This document shows positions 20,291-32,031 of a stretch of DNA of 64,000 bases, piece by piece. The stretch's first letter is position 1. Each line of letters opens with the position of its first letter. Both the position numbers and the translations under genes were made by a program. This DNA comes from Spiroplasma_E ixodetis_B. Lineage in GTDB: Bacteria; Bacillota_I; Bacilli_A; Mycoplasmatales; VBWQ01. Under the pieces are notes generated by a model. It was given only the letters and a program-made list of their open reading frames with translations. It was not told where the DNA came from and searched no databases. The stretch covers positions 620,001-684,000 of the forward strand of contig NZ_AP028955.1 in NCBI RefSeq assembly GCF_040369795.1, given 5' to 3'.

Positions 20291-21497
20291 CGGATGGGTT
20301 ACACTTTATTGGACACTAATTACGTAGACAAGTGAACAAATTAGTTAAAAGAAAGGAATTATAATTATGGCCAATATTAACTCATATTCAGATGAATTTA
20401 AAAAACAAATAGTAGCTTTATATCAAAGTGGTAAGTCAGTTTCTTGTCTTGCTAAAGAGTACAATGTTACAAGAGCAGCTACTTATAATTGAATTAAGCA
20501 ATTTACTAATTCAGGCAGTTTTAAAACCAAAGATAACCGTTCTGTTGAAGAAAATTAATTAATTAAATTAAGAAAATAATTAAAACAATTAAGAATGGAA
20601 AATGATATTTTAAAGCAAGCAGCACTAATAATAGGCAGAAAATAGAAATTATTACTAAAAATAAAGTTAAATATAAAATTCGTACAATGTGTCGTTTTTT
20701 AAAAATCTCTAAATCAACATATTATTTTAATTTCAAGAAAAAAGAAGATAAAATTAAAAATAATATGTATGATGAAGCTGTTATTAGTGCTTTTAAAGAA
20801 AATAAAGAAGCTTATGGAACAAGAAGATTAAAATTTGTTCTAAAAGAAAAGAAAATTAATTTATCAAGACGAAAAATTAAAAAAATTATGAATAAACATA
20901 ATTTAATATCAAAATACACTAAATTATCATACAAAAATTATCATAATAAAGTCAATGATAGTCAAATTACTAATCTTGTTAATAGAGACTTTAATAATAT
21001 GCTTAAAAATGAAGTTATTGTTAGTGATTTAACTTATGTTCAAGTTAATGGTAAATGAAACTATATTTGCTTATTAATCGACCTGTACAATCGCGAAATG
21101 TAGGTACTAAAAAAGATGCATCATTAGTATATCAAGCATTTATGTGCTCAAATCGTTGTTTAAAAGATATTCAAATATTTCATAGCGATCGCGGTAATGA
21201 ATTTAATAATAAAAATATTGATAAACTTTTATTAGCCTTCAATATTACCCGCTCTTTAAGCAAAAAAGGTTGTCCTTATGATAACGCTGTTGCTGAAGCA
21301 ACTTTCAAAACTTTCAAAACAGAATTTATTAATGATAAAAATTTTACATCATTAATCCAATTAAAATTAGAATTATTTGATTATATCAATTGATAAAACA
21401 ACATAAGAATCCACAGCACTCTAAACTACTTAACCCCCATAAAACACCAAGCACAAATGTCTACCAAAAAACAGTCCTAAAAAAGGTTGCCATTCCA
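20291..21497 (+). mobile_element. IS3-family (IS150-group) element, copy 1, inside IS5 copy 3
   Basis: The left end is CGGATGGGTTACACTTTATT and the right end GTTGCCATTCCA. AAG flanks both sides within the IS5 sequence TTAAAAAGATTC, giving a 3-bp duplication. It carries orfA (from 20367) and orfB (from 20687). Confidence 0.88.
20367..21396 (+). pseudogene. IS3-family transposase OrfA/OrfB, disrupted
   Basis: OrfA (MANINSYSDEFKKQIVALYQ, helix-turn-helix) has a TAA where other copies read EENELIK. OrfB begins MCRFLKISKSTYYFNFKKKE. It loses 13 bases near 21099 (other copies read REIIGHSVGNKK), which shifts the frame, and it resumes with HSDRGNEFNN and GCPYDNAVAEATFKTFKTE, the DDE Asp and Glu regions of IS150-type integrases. 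Confidence 0.85.
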
Positions 21498-22258
21498 AAG
21501 ATTCAAAATTTTAATAAATAAATGTAGAAAAATTATATTTAGACTTATGTACTTAAGATTTAACTTACTTTGTGAAATTTTTAATAAAACAAAACCATTA
21601 AAATAAAAAAATATTTTTAATATTTTTTTAAAAATTTAAATTTTTATCAAGTTAATATAAAAATAATATTAACAATTTTTGTGTTTTCAATATAAATTTA
21701 TTTTTAAAGTATTTTTTTAAAAATATTAACTTCTATAATTATTAACACTAAAAAATTTATAAATATTATTATTGACAATTGATTAAATTTATTTACGGAA
21801 TATGTCTAATGAAAGAGCTTGTTGATCAAAACCATCAAATCTTCTTTGTCTTTTTGCAACTATTACTGGCACAAAATTACTATTACGATCTCGTGGTGCA
21901 TTAATCTCAATTTTACCTTGTTGGGTTATTAATTTTTTTGAACTTATACCATTACGATCATTTTCACTATTATTATGTTGATTTTTTTCATATCCTAAAT
22001 AATTTTGCATTTCAGAATTCAACATTTTTTCAACTAATCTTTTTGTTAATTCTTTATATAAGCCCCCCTTTAAAAACTGTTGTTAAATATTCAGTATTTT
22101 CTAATAATAAATCTACTGCTTTTGATATTGGATCATTATTATTAATATTTTGTTTTTTAGACATAAGTAACTCACTCTTTCTAGTTATTTAATTTTATTT
22201 ACTAGAATTAATTAAAAATAGTTATTTTTGTAAGTTACACAGATTACTAAACATTACC

Positions 22259-22632
22259 TTTCATTTACCATTAACTTGAACATAAGTTAAATCACTAACA
22301 ATAACTTCATTTTTAAACCTATTATTAAAGTCTCTATTAACAAGATTAGTAATTTGACTATCATTGACTTTATTATGATAATTTTTGTATGATAATTTAG
22401 TGTGTTTTGATATTAAATTATGTTTATTCATAATTTTTTTAATTTTTCGTCTTGATAAATTAATTTTCTTTTCTTTTAGAACAACTTTTAATTTTCTTGT
22501 TCCATAAGCTTCTTTATTTTCTTTAAAAGCAATAATAACAGCTTCATCATACATATTATTTTGAATTTTATCTTCTTTTTTCTTGAAATTAAAATAATAT
22601 GTTGATTTAGAGATTTTTAAAAAACGACACAT
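22259..22632 (-). pseudogene. IS3-family transposase OrfB, N-terminal part
   Basis: It begins MCRFLKISKSTYYFNFKKKE and runs to VIVSDLTYVQVNGKW, covering the HTH_21 region and the first catalytic Asp (SDLTYV). IS256 copy D removes the rest, including the second Asp and the Glu. Confidence 0.8.
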
Positions 22633-22673
22633 TGTACGAATTTTATATTTAACTTTATTTTTAGTAATAATTT

Positions 22674-22952
22674 CTATTTTCTGCCTATTATTAGTGCTGC
22701 TTGCTTTAAAATATCATTTTCCATTCTTAATTTTTTTAATTCTTTTCTTAATTTAATTAATTCATTTTCTTCAACAGAACGGTTATCTTTGGTTTTAAAA
22801 CTGCCTGAATTAGTAAATTGCTTAATTCAATTATAAGTAGCTGCTCTTGTAACATTGTACTCTTTAGCAAGACAAGACACTGACTTACCACTTTGATATA
22901 AAACTACTATTTGTTTTTTAAATTCATCTGAATATGAGTTAATATTGGCCAT
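22674..22952 (-). CDS. IS3-family transposase OrfA (intact)
   Basis: The 92 residues start MANINSYSDEFKKQIVVLYQ. A helix-turn-helix (SVSCLAKEYNVTRAATYNWI) is followed by a leucine-zipper-like stretch containing ENELIKLRKELKKLRMENDI. It is the only copy of orfA here without a lesion. The end GGC AGA AAA TAG offers a -1 slip into the orfB frame (CAG AAA ATA GAA), as in IS150-type fusions. The orfB part is truncated, so alone it could only bind IS ends. Confidence 0.75.
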
Positions 22953-23028
22953 AATTATAATTCCTTTCTTTTAACTAATTTGTTCACTTGTATACGTAAT
23001 TAGTGTCCAATAAAGTGTAACCCGTCCA

Positions 23029-23267
23029 TTTATTCATCTAAAGATGAGATAAAACCAAGATGTCAAAGGTGTTTGTGACTTGTGAAAAATGGTGTCATGA
23101 AGAATACTAAATGTTTGATGACATTTCAAACATCTTATTCTTCTCAAATCAGAAACATTCAAACTAGAAGAAGCACACCTGATACATTTCATTACTTTCA
23201 ACTTTGCTATATATTTCAAACAATCGTTTTCATTTTGAAATATGCTATTGAATTCATTTCAATTCAT
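23029..23267 (-). pseudogene. IS1595-type transposase zinc-ribbon fragment
   Basis: ATG at 23265-23267 follows GGAGGAAAAA. The product starts MNWNEFNSIFQNENDCLKYI. It carries two Cys-x2-Cys pairs (KCIRC and RCLKC) and then FSILHDTIFHKSQTPLTSWF, the pattern at the front of IS1595-family transposases, where a zinc ribbon is followed by a TIFH-type helix. The gene is cut at 23028 by IS3 copy 2, so the DDE domain is gone. It uses more TGG and TTG codons than its neighbours, which suggests separate origin. Confidence 0.65.
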
Positions 23268-23399
23268 TTTTTCCTCCACACTAGTACATGTGGAGATAAT
23301 TTCCGTTATTAGTAATATTATTAGTACTAAATTATTTTATTTGTGAATTAATAAATTTTATTATAAAACAATTAAAGAACAAATAATAATGCAATATTC

Positions 23400-23478
23400 G
23401 GGACTTTCCTAAAAACTATGTTTTTTAAATAAATTTTAGTTGTAAAATCACTAAGTTACACAGATTACTAAACATTAC
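23400..23478 (-). repeat. IS256-like terminal segment, twin of 4026-4105
   Basis: It is the same roughly 80-base end as upstream of ktrB, with the IS256-type tip at 23478. The rest of 23268-23579 holds no gene that I can see. It contains AT-rich sequence and, after 23478, the presumed smc promoter region. Confidence 0.55.
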
Positions 23479-23579
23479 CTAATATATTTATTATATTATT
23501 TTCTGCTAAATCTTAATAATAAATATTAAACTGATTCATGGTAAAATATAAATATATATTTTAAAATAGGTGAGGTAAG

Positions 23580-26537
23580 ATGGCATTCTTAAAAAGAATT
23601 GAAGCATATGGTTTTAAGTCATTTGCAGAGCCTTTAACAATAGAATTTGATAATAATATTGTAGGTATTGTCGGTCCTAATGGTTCTGGAAAGTCTAATA
23701 TTAATGATGCTATTCGTTGAGTTTTAGGTGAACAATCAGTTAAATCATTACGTGGTGAAAATAGTGAAGATATAATTTTTAATGGTGCTAAAGGTAAACA
23801 ACCATTAAATAGCGCTCAAGTTACTTTAGTTTTTGATAATAATAATAAAATATTTAAAGTTGATTTTAATGAAGTACAAATTACTAGAATAACTTTTCGT
23901 AATAGTTCAGAAAATGAATATTACATTAATAAAGCTCGTGTTCGTTTAAAAGATGTACAAGAAATTATTATGGGTACAGGTTTAGCTAAGGGTTCACTTG
24001 CAATTATTAGTCAAGGTAATGTTTCGCGATTTGCTGATTCTAAACCAGAAGAAAGAAGAACTTTATTTGAAGAGGCTGCGGGTGTTTCAAAATACAAAAA
24101 GAGGAAAGAAGAGTCATTACGTAAATTAGAGCGTACTAATGAAAATTTAGTTAGAGTTAATGATATTATTAGTGAAATAAGTAGAAAAATTGAACCATTA
24201 GCAAAACAAGCACAGAAAGCTAAAACTTATGTTGAATTACGTGATAATTTAAAAAAATATGAAATTACTATTATTGTTAAAGATTTGGAGACATATCATA
24301 ATCAATTAAAACTTACAACAGTCAGTATAAATGATAATGAAATTTTACAACAACAACTTAATTTAAATATTAGTAAGAATGAACAACAATTAAAATTTTT
24401 AAAAAATAAAAGTTATGATTTAGATAAAAACATTAATAGTTTAGAAATGAATTTATCTAATGTTAATAGTTTATTGCAAGTTTTAGAACAACAAAAATCA
24501 TTAATGAAAACAAAACAAAATGAAATAAAAGATCAAACAGAAGTTGAAAAATTAAAAAATGAAATTGAAACTTTGCTTACTATTATTGAACAAAAAACTT
24601 TTTTACAAAAAAAAGAACAAGAAAATTTTGATAAAATTAATAATTTATTTGAAGAACTAAATGTTCAGCATCAAGATTTAATTTTAGGACAAAATAATAT
24701 TCATCGTGGTTTAGGCGAAAAAAAAGCACAATTAGAATCGATAATTAATTATCAACAACGACAAAATCAAAAATATTTGGGTGTTCAAACGATTTTAAAT
24801 AATAAAGATAAACTATATGGCATCATTGGAGTAGTGAGTGATTTAATTTCGGTGCCCGATTTTTATAGTGAAGCGATTGTTAAAATATTGGGCAATACTT
24901 TAAAAAACATTGTTACGGTGACTAACAAAGATGCAACCAAGGCTGTTGAATTTTTAAAACAAAATAAAGCGGGAATTGCCACTTTTTTACCTTTAAATTC
25001 AATTCAAGTTCGAACAGCGACTAAAGAAGATGAAATTATTGTTAATAGTAAATCGGGTTATTTAAGTTTTGCTCATCATTTAGTTACAGCAGTTGATAAT
25101 AGAATTCAGCCGATTATTAATTTTCTTTTAGGTCGTACTATTATTTGTGAAGACTTAGAAAGCGCAAGAGTTATTTCACAATTAATTGCTGCTAAATATC
25201 AATGTGTAACTTTAGATGGTCAATTAATTAAAGCTGGAGGTGCTATTGTTGGAGGTTATCAACATAAAAATAGTATTAATGTTTTTAAAGAAAAGTTAAT
25301 AGTTTCTGAATTAAAAGAAGAAATTAAATCATTAGAACAACAATTAGTTAATATAAATGTCCAAAGAACAAGTATTGAAAGCGAATTAAATAATTATCAA
25401 GGTCAAAAGTTGACAACTATTTTAACAATAAATAAATTGATTAGTAAAATTAGTTATATCACTAATCAATCACAATTATTAACTACTCAATATCAAACAT
25501 TGACTGGTCAAAAATTAGATATTGATACTACAAATCAATTAAATGATATTTTTATTCAATATGAAAATTCTGAATATGATCAAGTGACAATAAAAAGTCA
25601 ATTACAATTAATTCGTAAACAGAAACATCAATTATTAGAACAAATGCAAACTTTAGAAAATGAATTATATAGTTTAAATCAAGAACATTTTATGACTAGT
25701 GATAAATTAAATAACCAAAAACTTGAGCAAGTAAAAATGGAGTCAAAAGTAGAACAACATTTAAGGCGTTTGGTCGAAACTTATAATTTAACTTATGAAT
25801 ATTCTAGAGAATATTATAGTGAACCATTAGCAGATGAACAACAAGCACGTAATTTGGTACAACAATTACGTAGTGAGATTGAAGATTTAGGATTTGTAAA
25901 TATTAATGCTATTGAAGAATTTGAAAATGAAAATGAACGTTATTTACGTTTAAAAACTAAACATGATGAATTGCAATTAGCATCACAATCGTTGTTAACA
26001 GCAATTGATGAAATGGATAATGTTATGGTAACGCAATTTGATGAAACAATAAAAGATATTAATATGGTATTGCCCGAAACATTTCAAACTTTATTTGGTG
26101 GAGGAACTTGTAGTTTACGATATACATCACCTGATGATATTTTAAATACAGGTGTGGAAGTGCTTGCTAATCCCCCTGGTAAAAGAATTAGTAATTTAAA
26201 CTTATTATCAGGCGGTGAAAAATCATTAGTTGCATTAGCAGTATTATTTGCTATTTTAAAAGTCAAGCCATTGCCATTGACAATATTAGATGAGGTTGAA
26301 GCGCCATTGGATCCAGCTAATTTAGAGCGTTTTGCTAGATATGTTCGTAGTTTTTCACAATATACACAATTTATTATTGTTACTCATCGTCCAGGCACAA
26401 TGGAAAATTGTGATGTATTATATGGCACAACTATGCAAAATCAAGGAATTACGAAAATGGTAGCCATTAAATTAGCAGATGCTAAAAAAATTATTGAAAG
26501 CGATAAATCAGCGAAAAATGTTAATTATGTTGTTTAA
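23580..26537 (+). CDS. smc: Chromosome segregation/condensation ATPase SMC
   Basis: SMC forms an ATP-driven dimer that, with ScpA/ScpB, organises and segregates the chromosome. The 985 residues are shorter than the roughly 1,180 usual in Firmicutes but normal for mollicutes. Walker A (GPNGSGKS) is at residues 32-39, a first coiled coil follows, the hinge lies near 415-560, then a second coiled coil. The C-terminal head has the LLSGGEKSLVALAVL signature near 875 and Walker B with the catalytic Glu (LTILDEVEAPLDPAN) near 900. The ATG at 23580 follows GGTGAGG. One TGA is read as Trp in IRWVLGEQS. No neighbour appears to be co-transcribed. Confidence 0.97.
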
Positions 26538-26596
26538 ATTTTTAATGTTAGCATAGATGTTGATTGAAAAAATATAATTCTAGGACTTCACATTAT

Positions 26597-26725
26597 ATGC
26601 ATGAAGTTAAAAGTGAATCATTTTCTAAAAAATACTTTAAAGAAACAAGTAGTATTGATATGATTTATAGTGATATTAAATCTGCTCGTTTAGATAAATT
26701 GGATAATATTTTAAAGAAAAAATAA
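26597..26725 (+). pseudogene. Short relic after smc
   Basis: A 42-codon frame opens at the ATG 26597 (MHEVKSESFSKKYFKETSSI) and ends KLDNILKKK at 26725. A neighbouring frame just upstream (DVDWKNIILGLH, about 26555-26590) could be its broken 5' part. It looks like the tail of a former gene, and I cannot assign it. Confidence 0.3.
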
Positions 26726-26754
26726 AGTCAATATAATAAAATATTGTAATTAAT

Positions 26755-28122
26755 GGTAATGTTTAGTAATCTGTGTAACTTACAAAAATAACTATGTTTA
26801 ATTAATTATAGTAAATAAAATTAAATAACTAGAAAGAGTGAGTTACTTATGTCTAAAAAAATATTAATAATAATGATACAATATAAAAAGCAGTAGATTT
26901 ATTACTAGAAAATACTGAAGATTTAACAACAGTTTTTAAAGAGGGAGGTTTATATAAATAATTAACAAAAAGATTAGTTGAAAAAATGTTGAATTCTGAA
27001 ATGCAAAATTATTTAGGATATGAAAAAAATCAACATAATAATAGTGATAATGCTCGCAATGGTATAAATTCAAAAAAATTAATAACCCAACAAGGTAAAA
27101 TTGAGATTAATGTACCACGAGATCGTAATAGTAATTTTGAGCCAGTAATAGTTGCAAAAAGACAAAGAAGATTTGATGGTTTTGATCAACAAGTTCTTTC
27201 ATTATATGCCAAAGGCATGACTTTATCAGATATTAGAATGCAGTTACAAGAGTTATATCATGGTGCTGATATTAGTGAAAGTGTTATTATTCAAATTACT
27301 GATGATGTTATTGATGATGTTAAAGCATGACAAAATCGGCCATTAGAAAGTTTTTATCCGATTGTTTATTTTGATTGTATAGTAGTTAAAGTACGACAAG
27401 ATAAACTCATTATTAACAAATCAGTTTATATAGCACTAGGAGTTGATTTAGAAGGTAAAAAAGATGTTTTAGGTTTATGAATTAGTGAAAATGAAGGTTC
27501 TAAGTTTTGATTATCTAATTTCACAGAAATGAAAAATCGAGGCTTAAATGATATTCTTATTGCTTGTAGTGACGATTTAACAGGAATGTCAGAAGCAATA
27601 AAATCAGTTTATCCTAAAACCGAACATCAATTATGCATAATTCATCAAATTAGAAATAGTTTAAAATATGTTTCATACAAACATAGAAAATCACTAGTTA
27701 CAGATTTAAAACCAATTTATAGTGCATGTAGTGAAGAACAAGCAATGCAAGCTTTAGAATCTTTTGAAAGTAAATGAAATAAACAATATCCTCAAATTGC
27801 TAAATCATGATATAAAAATTGAGATAATTTAATGGTTGTTATTAGTTATCATTCAGAAATCAAAAGAGTTATTTATACAACAAATGCTATTGAATCTGTT
27901 AATAGTCAATTACGAAAAGTTATTAGAAATAAAAAAGTTTTTCCAAATGATATGGTAGTTTTTAAAATATTTTACTTAGCAATTGAAAATATAACAAAAA
28001 AATGAACAATGCCCATTCAAAATTGAAATACAGCAATTGCTCATTTTATGATAAAATTTGAAGATAGAATTAATCTAAACTAGTAACTTTGTAAAAAGAT
28101 ACACAGATTTTTAAAAAGCCTC
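26755..28122 (+). mobile_element. IS256-family element, copy E (full length)
   Basis: The left tip GGTAATGTTTAGTAATCTGTG is at 26755 and the right tip ending GCCTC is at 28122, 1,368 bases in total. No target duplication is evident. Its right side abuts an IS630 fragment. Confidence 0.9.
26986..28083 (+). pseudogene. IS256-family transposase, N-terminus lost
   Basis: The initiator at 26849 is followed by a frameshift, and a TAA lies at about 26959. From the Met at 26986 the frame is clean to TAG 28081-28083 (365 residues). YFDCIVVKV and CSDDLTGM hold the two Asp and TTNAIESVNSQLRK the Glu of the DDE triad. Only about 45 N-terminal residues are missing, so a partly functional protein cannot be excluded. 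Confidence 0.8.
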
Positions 28123-28283
28123 ACTTTTTGAACTGTAACATCTTTATTTTGCGCTAAATAATTTTTTAATTGATCTAAATCCTTTATTTTTTGGCTATGT
28201 CCTTTTTGATAATTCAAAATTGGTTTTATATGCCCAGTTTCTTTTTTTATTTTTCTTCATAAGAATAAAGTGTAACCCATCCA
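28123..28283 (-). mobile_element. IS630 fragment joined to an IS3 tip
   Basis: Bases 28123-28266 are an internal piece of an IS630 transposase (from VTVQK back to RKTLFLW, read on the minus strand). At AATAAAG, a 7-base match between the two elements, it switches to the IS3 left tip (to 28283). The fusion point is typical of microhomology-mediated deletion. Confidence 0.75.
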
Positions 28284-28580
28284 TTCATTAAAGCGCCAAT
28301 TGTTGTTTCACTATGAGTATTTTCATAGCGCCTTACTTCTTGAACACTACTATCACTAAAATTACAACATATAAATAAATCAAATGCTAAACAGTTTCGA
28401 GTTTTTCTTGTTCCACGTGTTGTTGGTATAAAACGATAAAAACAATTATTATTAAAATATTCTGCTCATTCATCACCAATCATATGCTTTAAAAATATCT
28501 CAACTAAAACCATAATTATTATCACTAAAATTAAGATTATATTTTTTATTCAGTTGTGCATAACTACTAATAAAAGCCAT
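28284..28580 (-). pseudogene. Hypothetical protein, frameshifted and truncated
   Basis: ATG at 28578-28580 has AGGGAG upstream. The product starts MAFISSYAQLNKKYNLNFSD and, after a one-base shift near 28490, continues MIGDEWAEYFNNNCFYRFIP, then a basic stretch (TTRGTRKTRN) and ENTHSETTIGALMN, where the IS3 tip cuts it. It is divergent from the gene at 28654. No family is recognised, but a mobile-element or phage origin is plausible from the context. Confidence 0.45.
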
Positions 28581-28653
28581 ATTTTACTCCCTAATTTTTA
28601 TAAAAAATATAATTAAATCATTAACAAACAAAATTTTGAAAGGAAGATTAAAA

Positions 28654-28845
28654 ATGATAAATTTACCATTTGCAAATCATTTTGATTGAGACAAACACGA
28701 TTTTAATCAAAATGAATTGAATTTAAAACAAACAGAATAACTATTTAAAGAAATAGATGATTTTTTATGAAATACATGTGATAAAACTAAATATAAATCA
28801 TATAGATTTAGAAAACGAAAATTAAAAGCAAAAAAAGGTTTATAA
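28654..28845 (+). pseudogene. Possible N-terminal piece of a UPF0236/Mbov_0401-type transposase-like gene
   Basis: ATG at 28654 follows GAAAGGAAG. The 63-codon frame has one TAA at codon 29. The second half, LFKEIDDFLWNTCDKTKYKS followed by YRFRKRKLKAKKG, resembles the start of UPF0236/Mbov_0401-type proteins, where a basic stretch precedes a beta segment. It ends early. The C-terminal half of a similar gene lies at 43713-45382. The family call is tentative. Confidence 0.4.
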
Positions 28846-28884
28846 AAAAGGTTTATTAAATTATAAACGACTTATTTGTACATA

Positions 28885-30879
28885 AGACATATTCCGTAAA
28901 TAAATTTAATCAATTGTCAATAATAATATTTATAAATTTTTTAGTGTTAATAATTATAGAAGTTAATATTTTTAAAAAAATACTTTAAAAATAAATTTAT
29001 ATTTCAAACACAAAAATTGTTAATATTATTTTTATATTAACTTGATAAAAATTTAAATTTTTAAAAAAATATTTTTAATATTTTGGTAATGTTTAGTTAA
29101 TTTTTTATTTTTAGTTTTTTTAATAGTGTAATATAGTATTTTTATAAATATTTTGTATTCCTTGATATCCCAAATCACCAATAATTATTGTTTTTTCTGA
29201 AAATTCAAGATTTGAATTTTTTAATATTTGAAAATCATGTACTTTTCCATTATCAGCAAAAATATCAACAATTTTTTTATTAAAAAAGTCATATATAATT
29301 TGAAATTTTATAGAAAACATTCAACTTTTACCAGAAAAATATTCTAACTGTAGTTTTTTTAGTTGGTCTTTCAATTTCAATTTCAGTTGAATCAATTAAA
29401 TAAAATTGAAATTCATTTAAATCTTCTTTTTTTTTCTTAATTTTTGATTTATAACTAACTAAAGTAATGCTTACTCATATCTTGAAAAACAAAATCAATA
29501 GCTTTTTTAATATTTGGTTAATAATTTGGTAATATTTTTCTTATATTATGTTTTATAGCAAATAAAAAATGTTCAATTGGATTTAAATTAGGAGAATATG
29601 GTGGAAGAAATAATAGTTTGCATCCAGCATTTTCAATTAATTGTTGTGTTAATTTAGATTTATGAAACGTTGCATTATCTAAAACTATAATTTGTCCACG
29701 CTTTAATACTGGAATTAGTATATTTTTTACATATGATTCAAAAATTTTACTGTTGCAATGTCCTTCAAATGCTCATAGGGCTTTTAATTTACATTTATTT
29801 AGTGAACCAATTATACTAATTCTTTTTATTTTATATGCGGGTTTATTATCAAATAATATTTTACCTTTTTCAGATCAACCATATTTATAAAATTCATTAT
29901 CATCAATTCCAGATTCATCAATATATAATACTAAATCTTCATTCATTATTTTAGCTATTTCTTTTAAAAAATCTTCTTGTTTATTTTTATCTCTTTGTTC
30001 ATATAAAAAAGTTTTTTTTATATGTATAATTTAGTTTTTTGAAATAGTTATAAACTGTTTCTTTAGTCATATCACCAAATTTTTCAATTACTTTTTGAAC
30101 TGTAACATCTTTATTTTGCGCTAAATAATTTTTTAATTCATCTAAATCCTTTATTTTGTGGCTATGTCCTTTTTGATAATTCAAAATTGGTTTTATATGC
30201 CCAGTTTCTTTTTTTCTTTTTCTTCATAAGAATAAAGTCTTTCTAGTAATATTGAACACTTTACAAATTTCTTTAATTTTCATGTTTTTACTTTCATAGG
30301 CTTCTATTACTTTTCTTCGTAAGTCTTCACTGTATGGTTTTGGCATAATTTAATCTTCCTAATCTATTTTAAATATTGCTGAATTGTACTTTTAAATTCA
30401 AAAAATGTTTAAATTACATATTATTATTTTACATTATTTATGAGTAAACATTACTTTAGTTAGCTATATATTTTGTTTTTAAAAACTGATAATCTTTGTC
30501 ATCACTAAGTTTATTTTCTACTCAAGTAATATTTCGAAAACAACTTGATGCACTCATTTTATATTTAATACTCATTTGGAAAAAAGTATAATATTCTTTT
30601 CAGTATACTAAAGTCATCATCAATCTTTCTTCAACTGAAAGTTTATATTTTCTACCTTTAGTTTTTTTTAAATTTTCTATTTCAATTAATTTTGTTAACA
30701 TTTCATCAAAATGAAAACGTTTTATACCAAAATATCTATAAAATTGTTCGTTTTTTAATTTTTTTAAATTTTCAAAATTCATTTTTATCAACACCTTATT
30801 TTTTTATTAATAAAGAAATTATAAAATAAATTTTAAATTATTAATTGACTTTTAAAAAATTTATTTATGGAATATGTCT
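28885..30879 (-). mobile_element. IS5-family element, copy 4, interrupted by IS630
   Basis: It has both inverted ends, with a deletion around 29084-29098 that removes the transposase C-terminus. IS630 copy 5 sits at a TA within GATTTATATTTTG. The transposase start side faces rseP, 6 bases from the rseP stop. The flanking triplets (ATA left, AAA right) do not match, so the element has recombined since insertion. Confidence 0.87.
29452..30466 (-). mobile_element. IS630-family element, copy 5, inside IS5 copy 4
   Basis: Terminal repeats lie at both ends (the left one carries one change) and TA is duplicated at 29450 and 30467. The transposase starts at 30344-30346 (MPKPYSEDLRRKVIEAYESK). An extra A/T run near 30010-30020 shifts the frame at YKKTFLYEQ, as in copy 1, and another change occurs near 29510. 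Confidence 0.88.
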
Positions 30880-30885
30880 AAAGAA

Positions 30886-32007
30886 TTAAAAAAATATATC
30901 TTTAATAGTAATGGCGATAAAGATAACTAAAAATAATATAGCTCCAGCAATAGTAACAATAATTTTATATTTTTCATTTAATTTTTTTCTCGTTACTGCT
31001 TCAACTGCATTTTCAACAAATTTATAACCATCCAATGGCGGAATTGGTAACATATTTAATAAAAATAAATTAGATGATAATAATGCTGCTCAACGAAAAT
31101 ATGTACTTGCTACTTGTGTTGATGATAAATCAGGATTTAAAAAACTATTAGTTGATTTAACAATACCAACAGGTCCTGATAAATTTTGTCAATGAAAAGT
31201 AACTAATTGTCCCAATGCTTGTAAAAGACTGTAACTATCTTTAAAACCATCAATGATACCATTACTAATAACTTGTCCTGCATTTAAATAATAACTGCCT
31301 TGACTAACACCAATGAATAGTACTCCTTTTTGTTCTACTGGTTTAAAAGTAACAGTTTTATCATCTTTATTATCAAAAGTAATTTCGTAATCAGCAATAA
31401 CTGTACCATTAGTAGTCTTTTTATTATATTTACTTAATCATGCTTCTAAATCATAATATGATTTAATTGATTGTTTAGATTCAATATCACCAGTATTATA
31501 AATACTAGTAATAGCATCAGTATCTAAAATTTTAAAAGTTGGATTATATTCATTATATTTTTGAACAGTTTCATATAATGGTCCTGTTGTTGCGTAAGTT
31601 GGTGGCAAGTTAGGATCATATTTATGTGGGTAAATTCCATATCCAATCATTAATAAAATAAAAGCTAATAATAAATTCATTAGTGCACCTGCACTAATGA
31701 AAACTGCTTTTTTACCACGTTGCAAGTTTTCCATCATTCGTTTACTATCAATTACTTCATCTTCTCGTCCTTTAGGAGCATCAGCAATTTCTGAAGCAAT
31801 AGAAACATAACCACCCAATGGTAATAGTCTTAAAGTATAACGTGTTTCTTTTTTACCTCACTGCAAAAATTTTGGTCCCATACCAATAGCGAATTCATAT
31901 ACATATGCTCCTGATAATTTAGCAATTACAAAATGAGCAAATTCATGCAAGGTAATTAAAAATAATATTGTAAATAAACCAATTAAAATGGCTAAAAATA
32001 TATACAT
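30886..32007 (-). CDS. rseP: Site-2 intramembrane zinc metalloprotease RseP
   Basis: This M50 protease cleaves membrane-embedded substrates such as signal-peptide remnants and anti-sigma factors. In 373 residues, the first helix holds LITLHEFAHFVIAK with the HExxH zinc site at residues 21-25. A PDZ-like region follows, and the last helices carry NMLPIPPLDGYKF, the Asn-Pro/LDG motif giving the third zinc ligand. The ATG at 32005-32007 follows AAGGATG. It is the third gene of frr-cdsA-rseP, spaced 24 bases from cdsA. Directly after its stop lies IS5 copy 4, where Firmicutes usually have proS/polC. Confidence 0.93.
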
Positions 32008-32031
32008 AACTTCATCCTTAAATTTTATATA

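Larger units (their letters stand above)
19734..21807 (+). mobile_element. IS5-family element, copy 3, inside IS256 D
   Basis: Its ends are AGACATATTCCG and CGGAATATGTCT. AAT is duplicated on both sides within the IS256 sequence CATATAATGAAAG, giving a clean 3-bp target duplication. The transposase lost an internal block between the two IEIE-coding stretches (about 19930-19950), has stops, and is split by IS3 copy 1. Confidence 0.88.
18831..22258 (-). mobile_element. IS256-family element, copy D, interrupted by IS5 and IS3
   Basis: The right end (GAGGCTTTTTAAAAATCTGT) is at 18831 and the left end at 22258. After removing 19734-21807 plus one AAT copy the element is about 1.35 kb, full length. 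The transposase pieces lie at 18880-19733 and 21808-22180. Small indels (near 19240, 19470 and 22068) also break the frame. It carries IS5 copy 3, which itself carries IS3 copy 1. Confidence 0.88.
22259..23028 (-). mobile_element. IS3-family element, copy 2, 3'-truncated
   Basis: The left end (TGGACGGGTTACAC on the minus strand) is at 23028. The element runs through orfA and the first part of orfB, then stops against the left tip of IS256 copy D at 22258. It is cut in the codons for VQVNGKWN of OrfB. Confidence 0.85.

Noticed and set aside
18571..22258. Clustered direct repeats resembling an array
   Set aside because: The repeats are IS terminal and coding sequences of 0.3-1.3 kb, not short repeats with uniform spacers. 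No CRISPR array or cas gene is present.
29084..29096. GGTAATGTTTAG inside IS5 copy 4, as if an IS256 tip were present
   Set aside because: Only 11-12 bases match and the next bases are the IS5 sequence. A deletion joining two IS5 parts explains it without an IS256 insertion, though a relic cannot be fully excluded.
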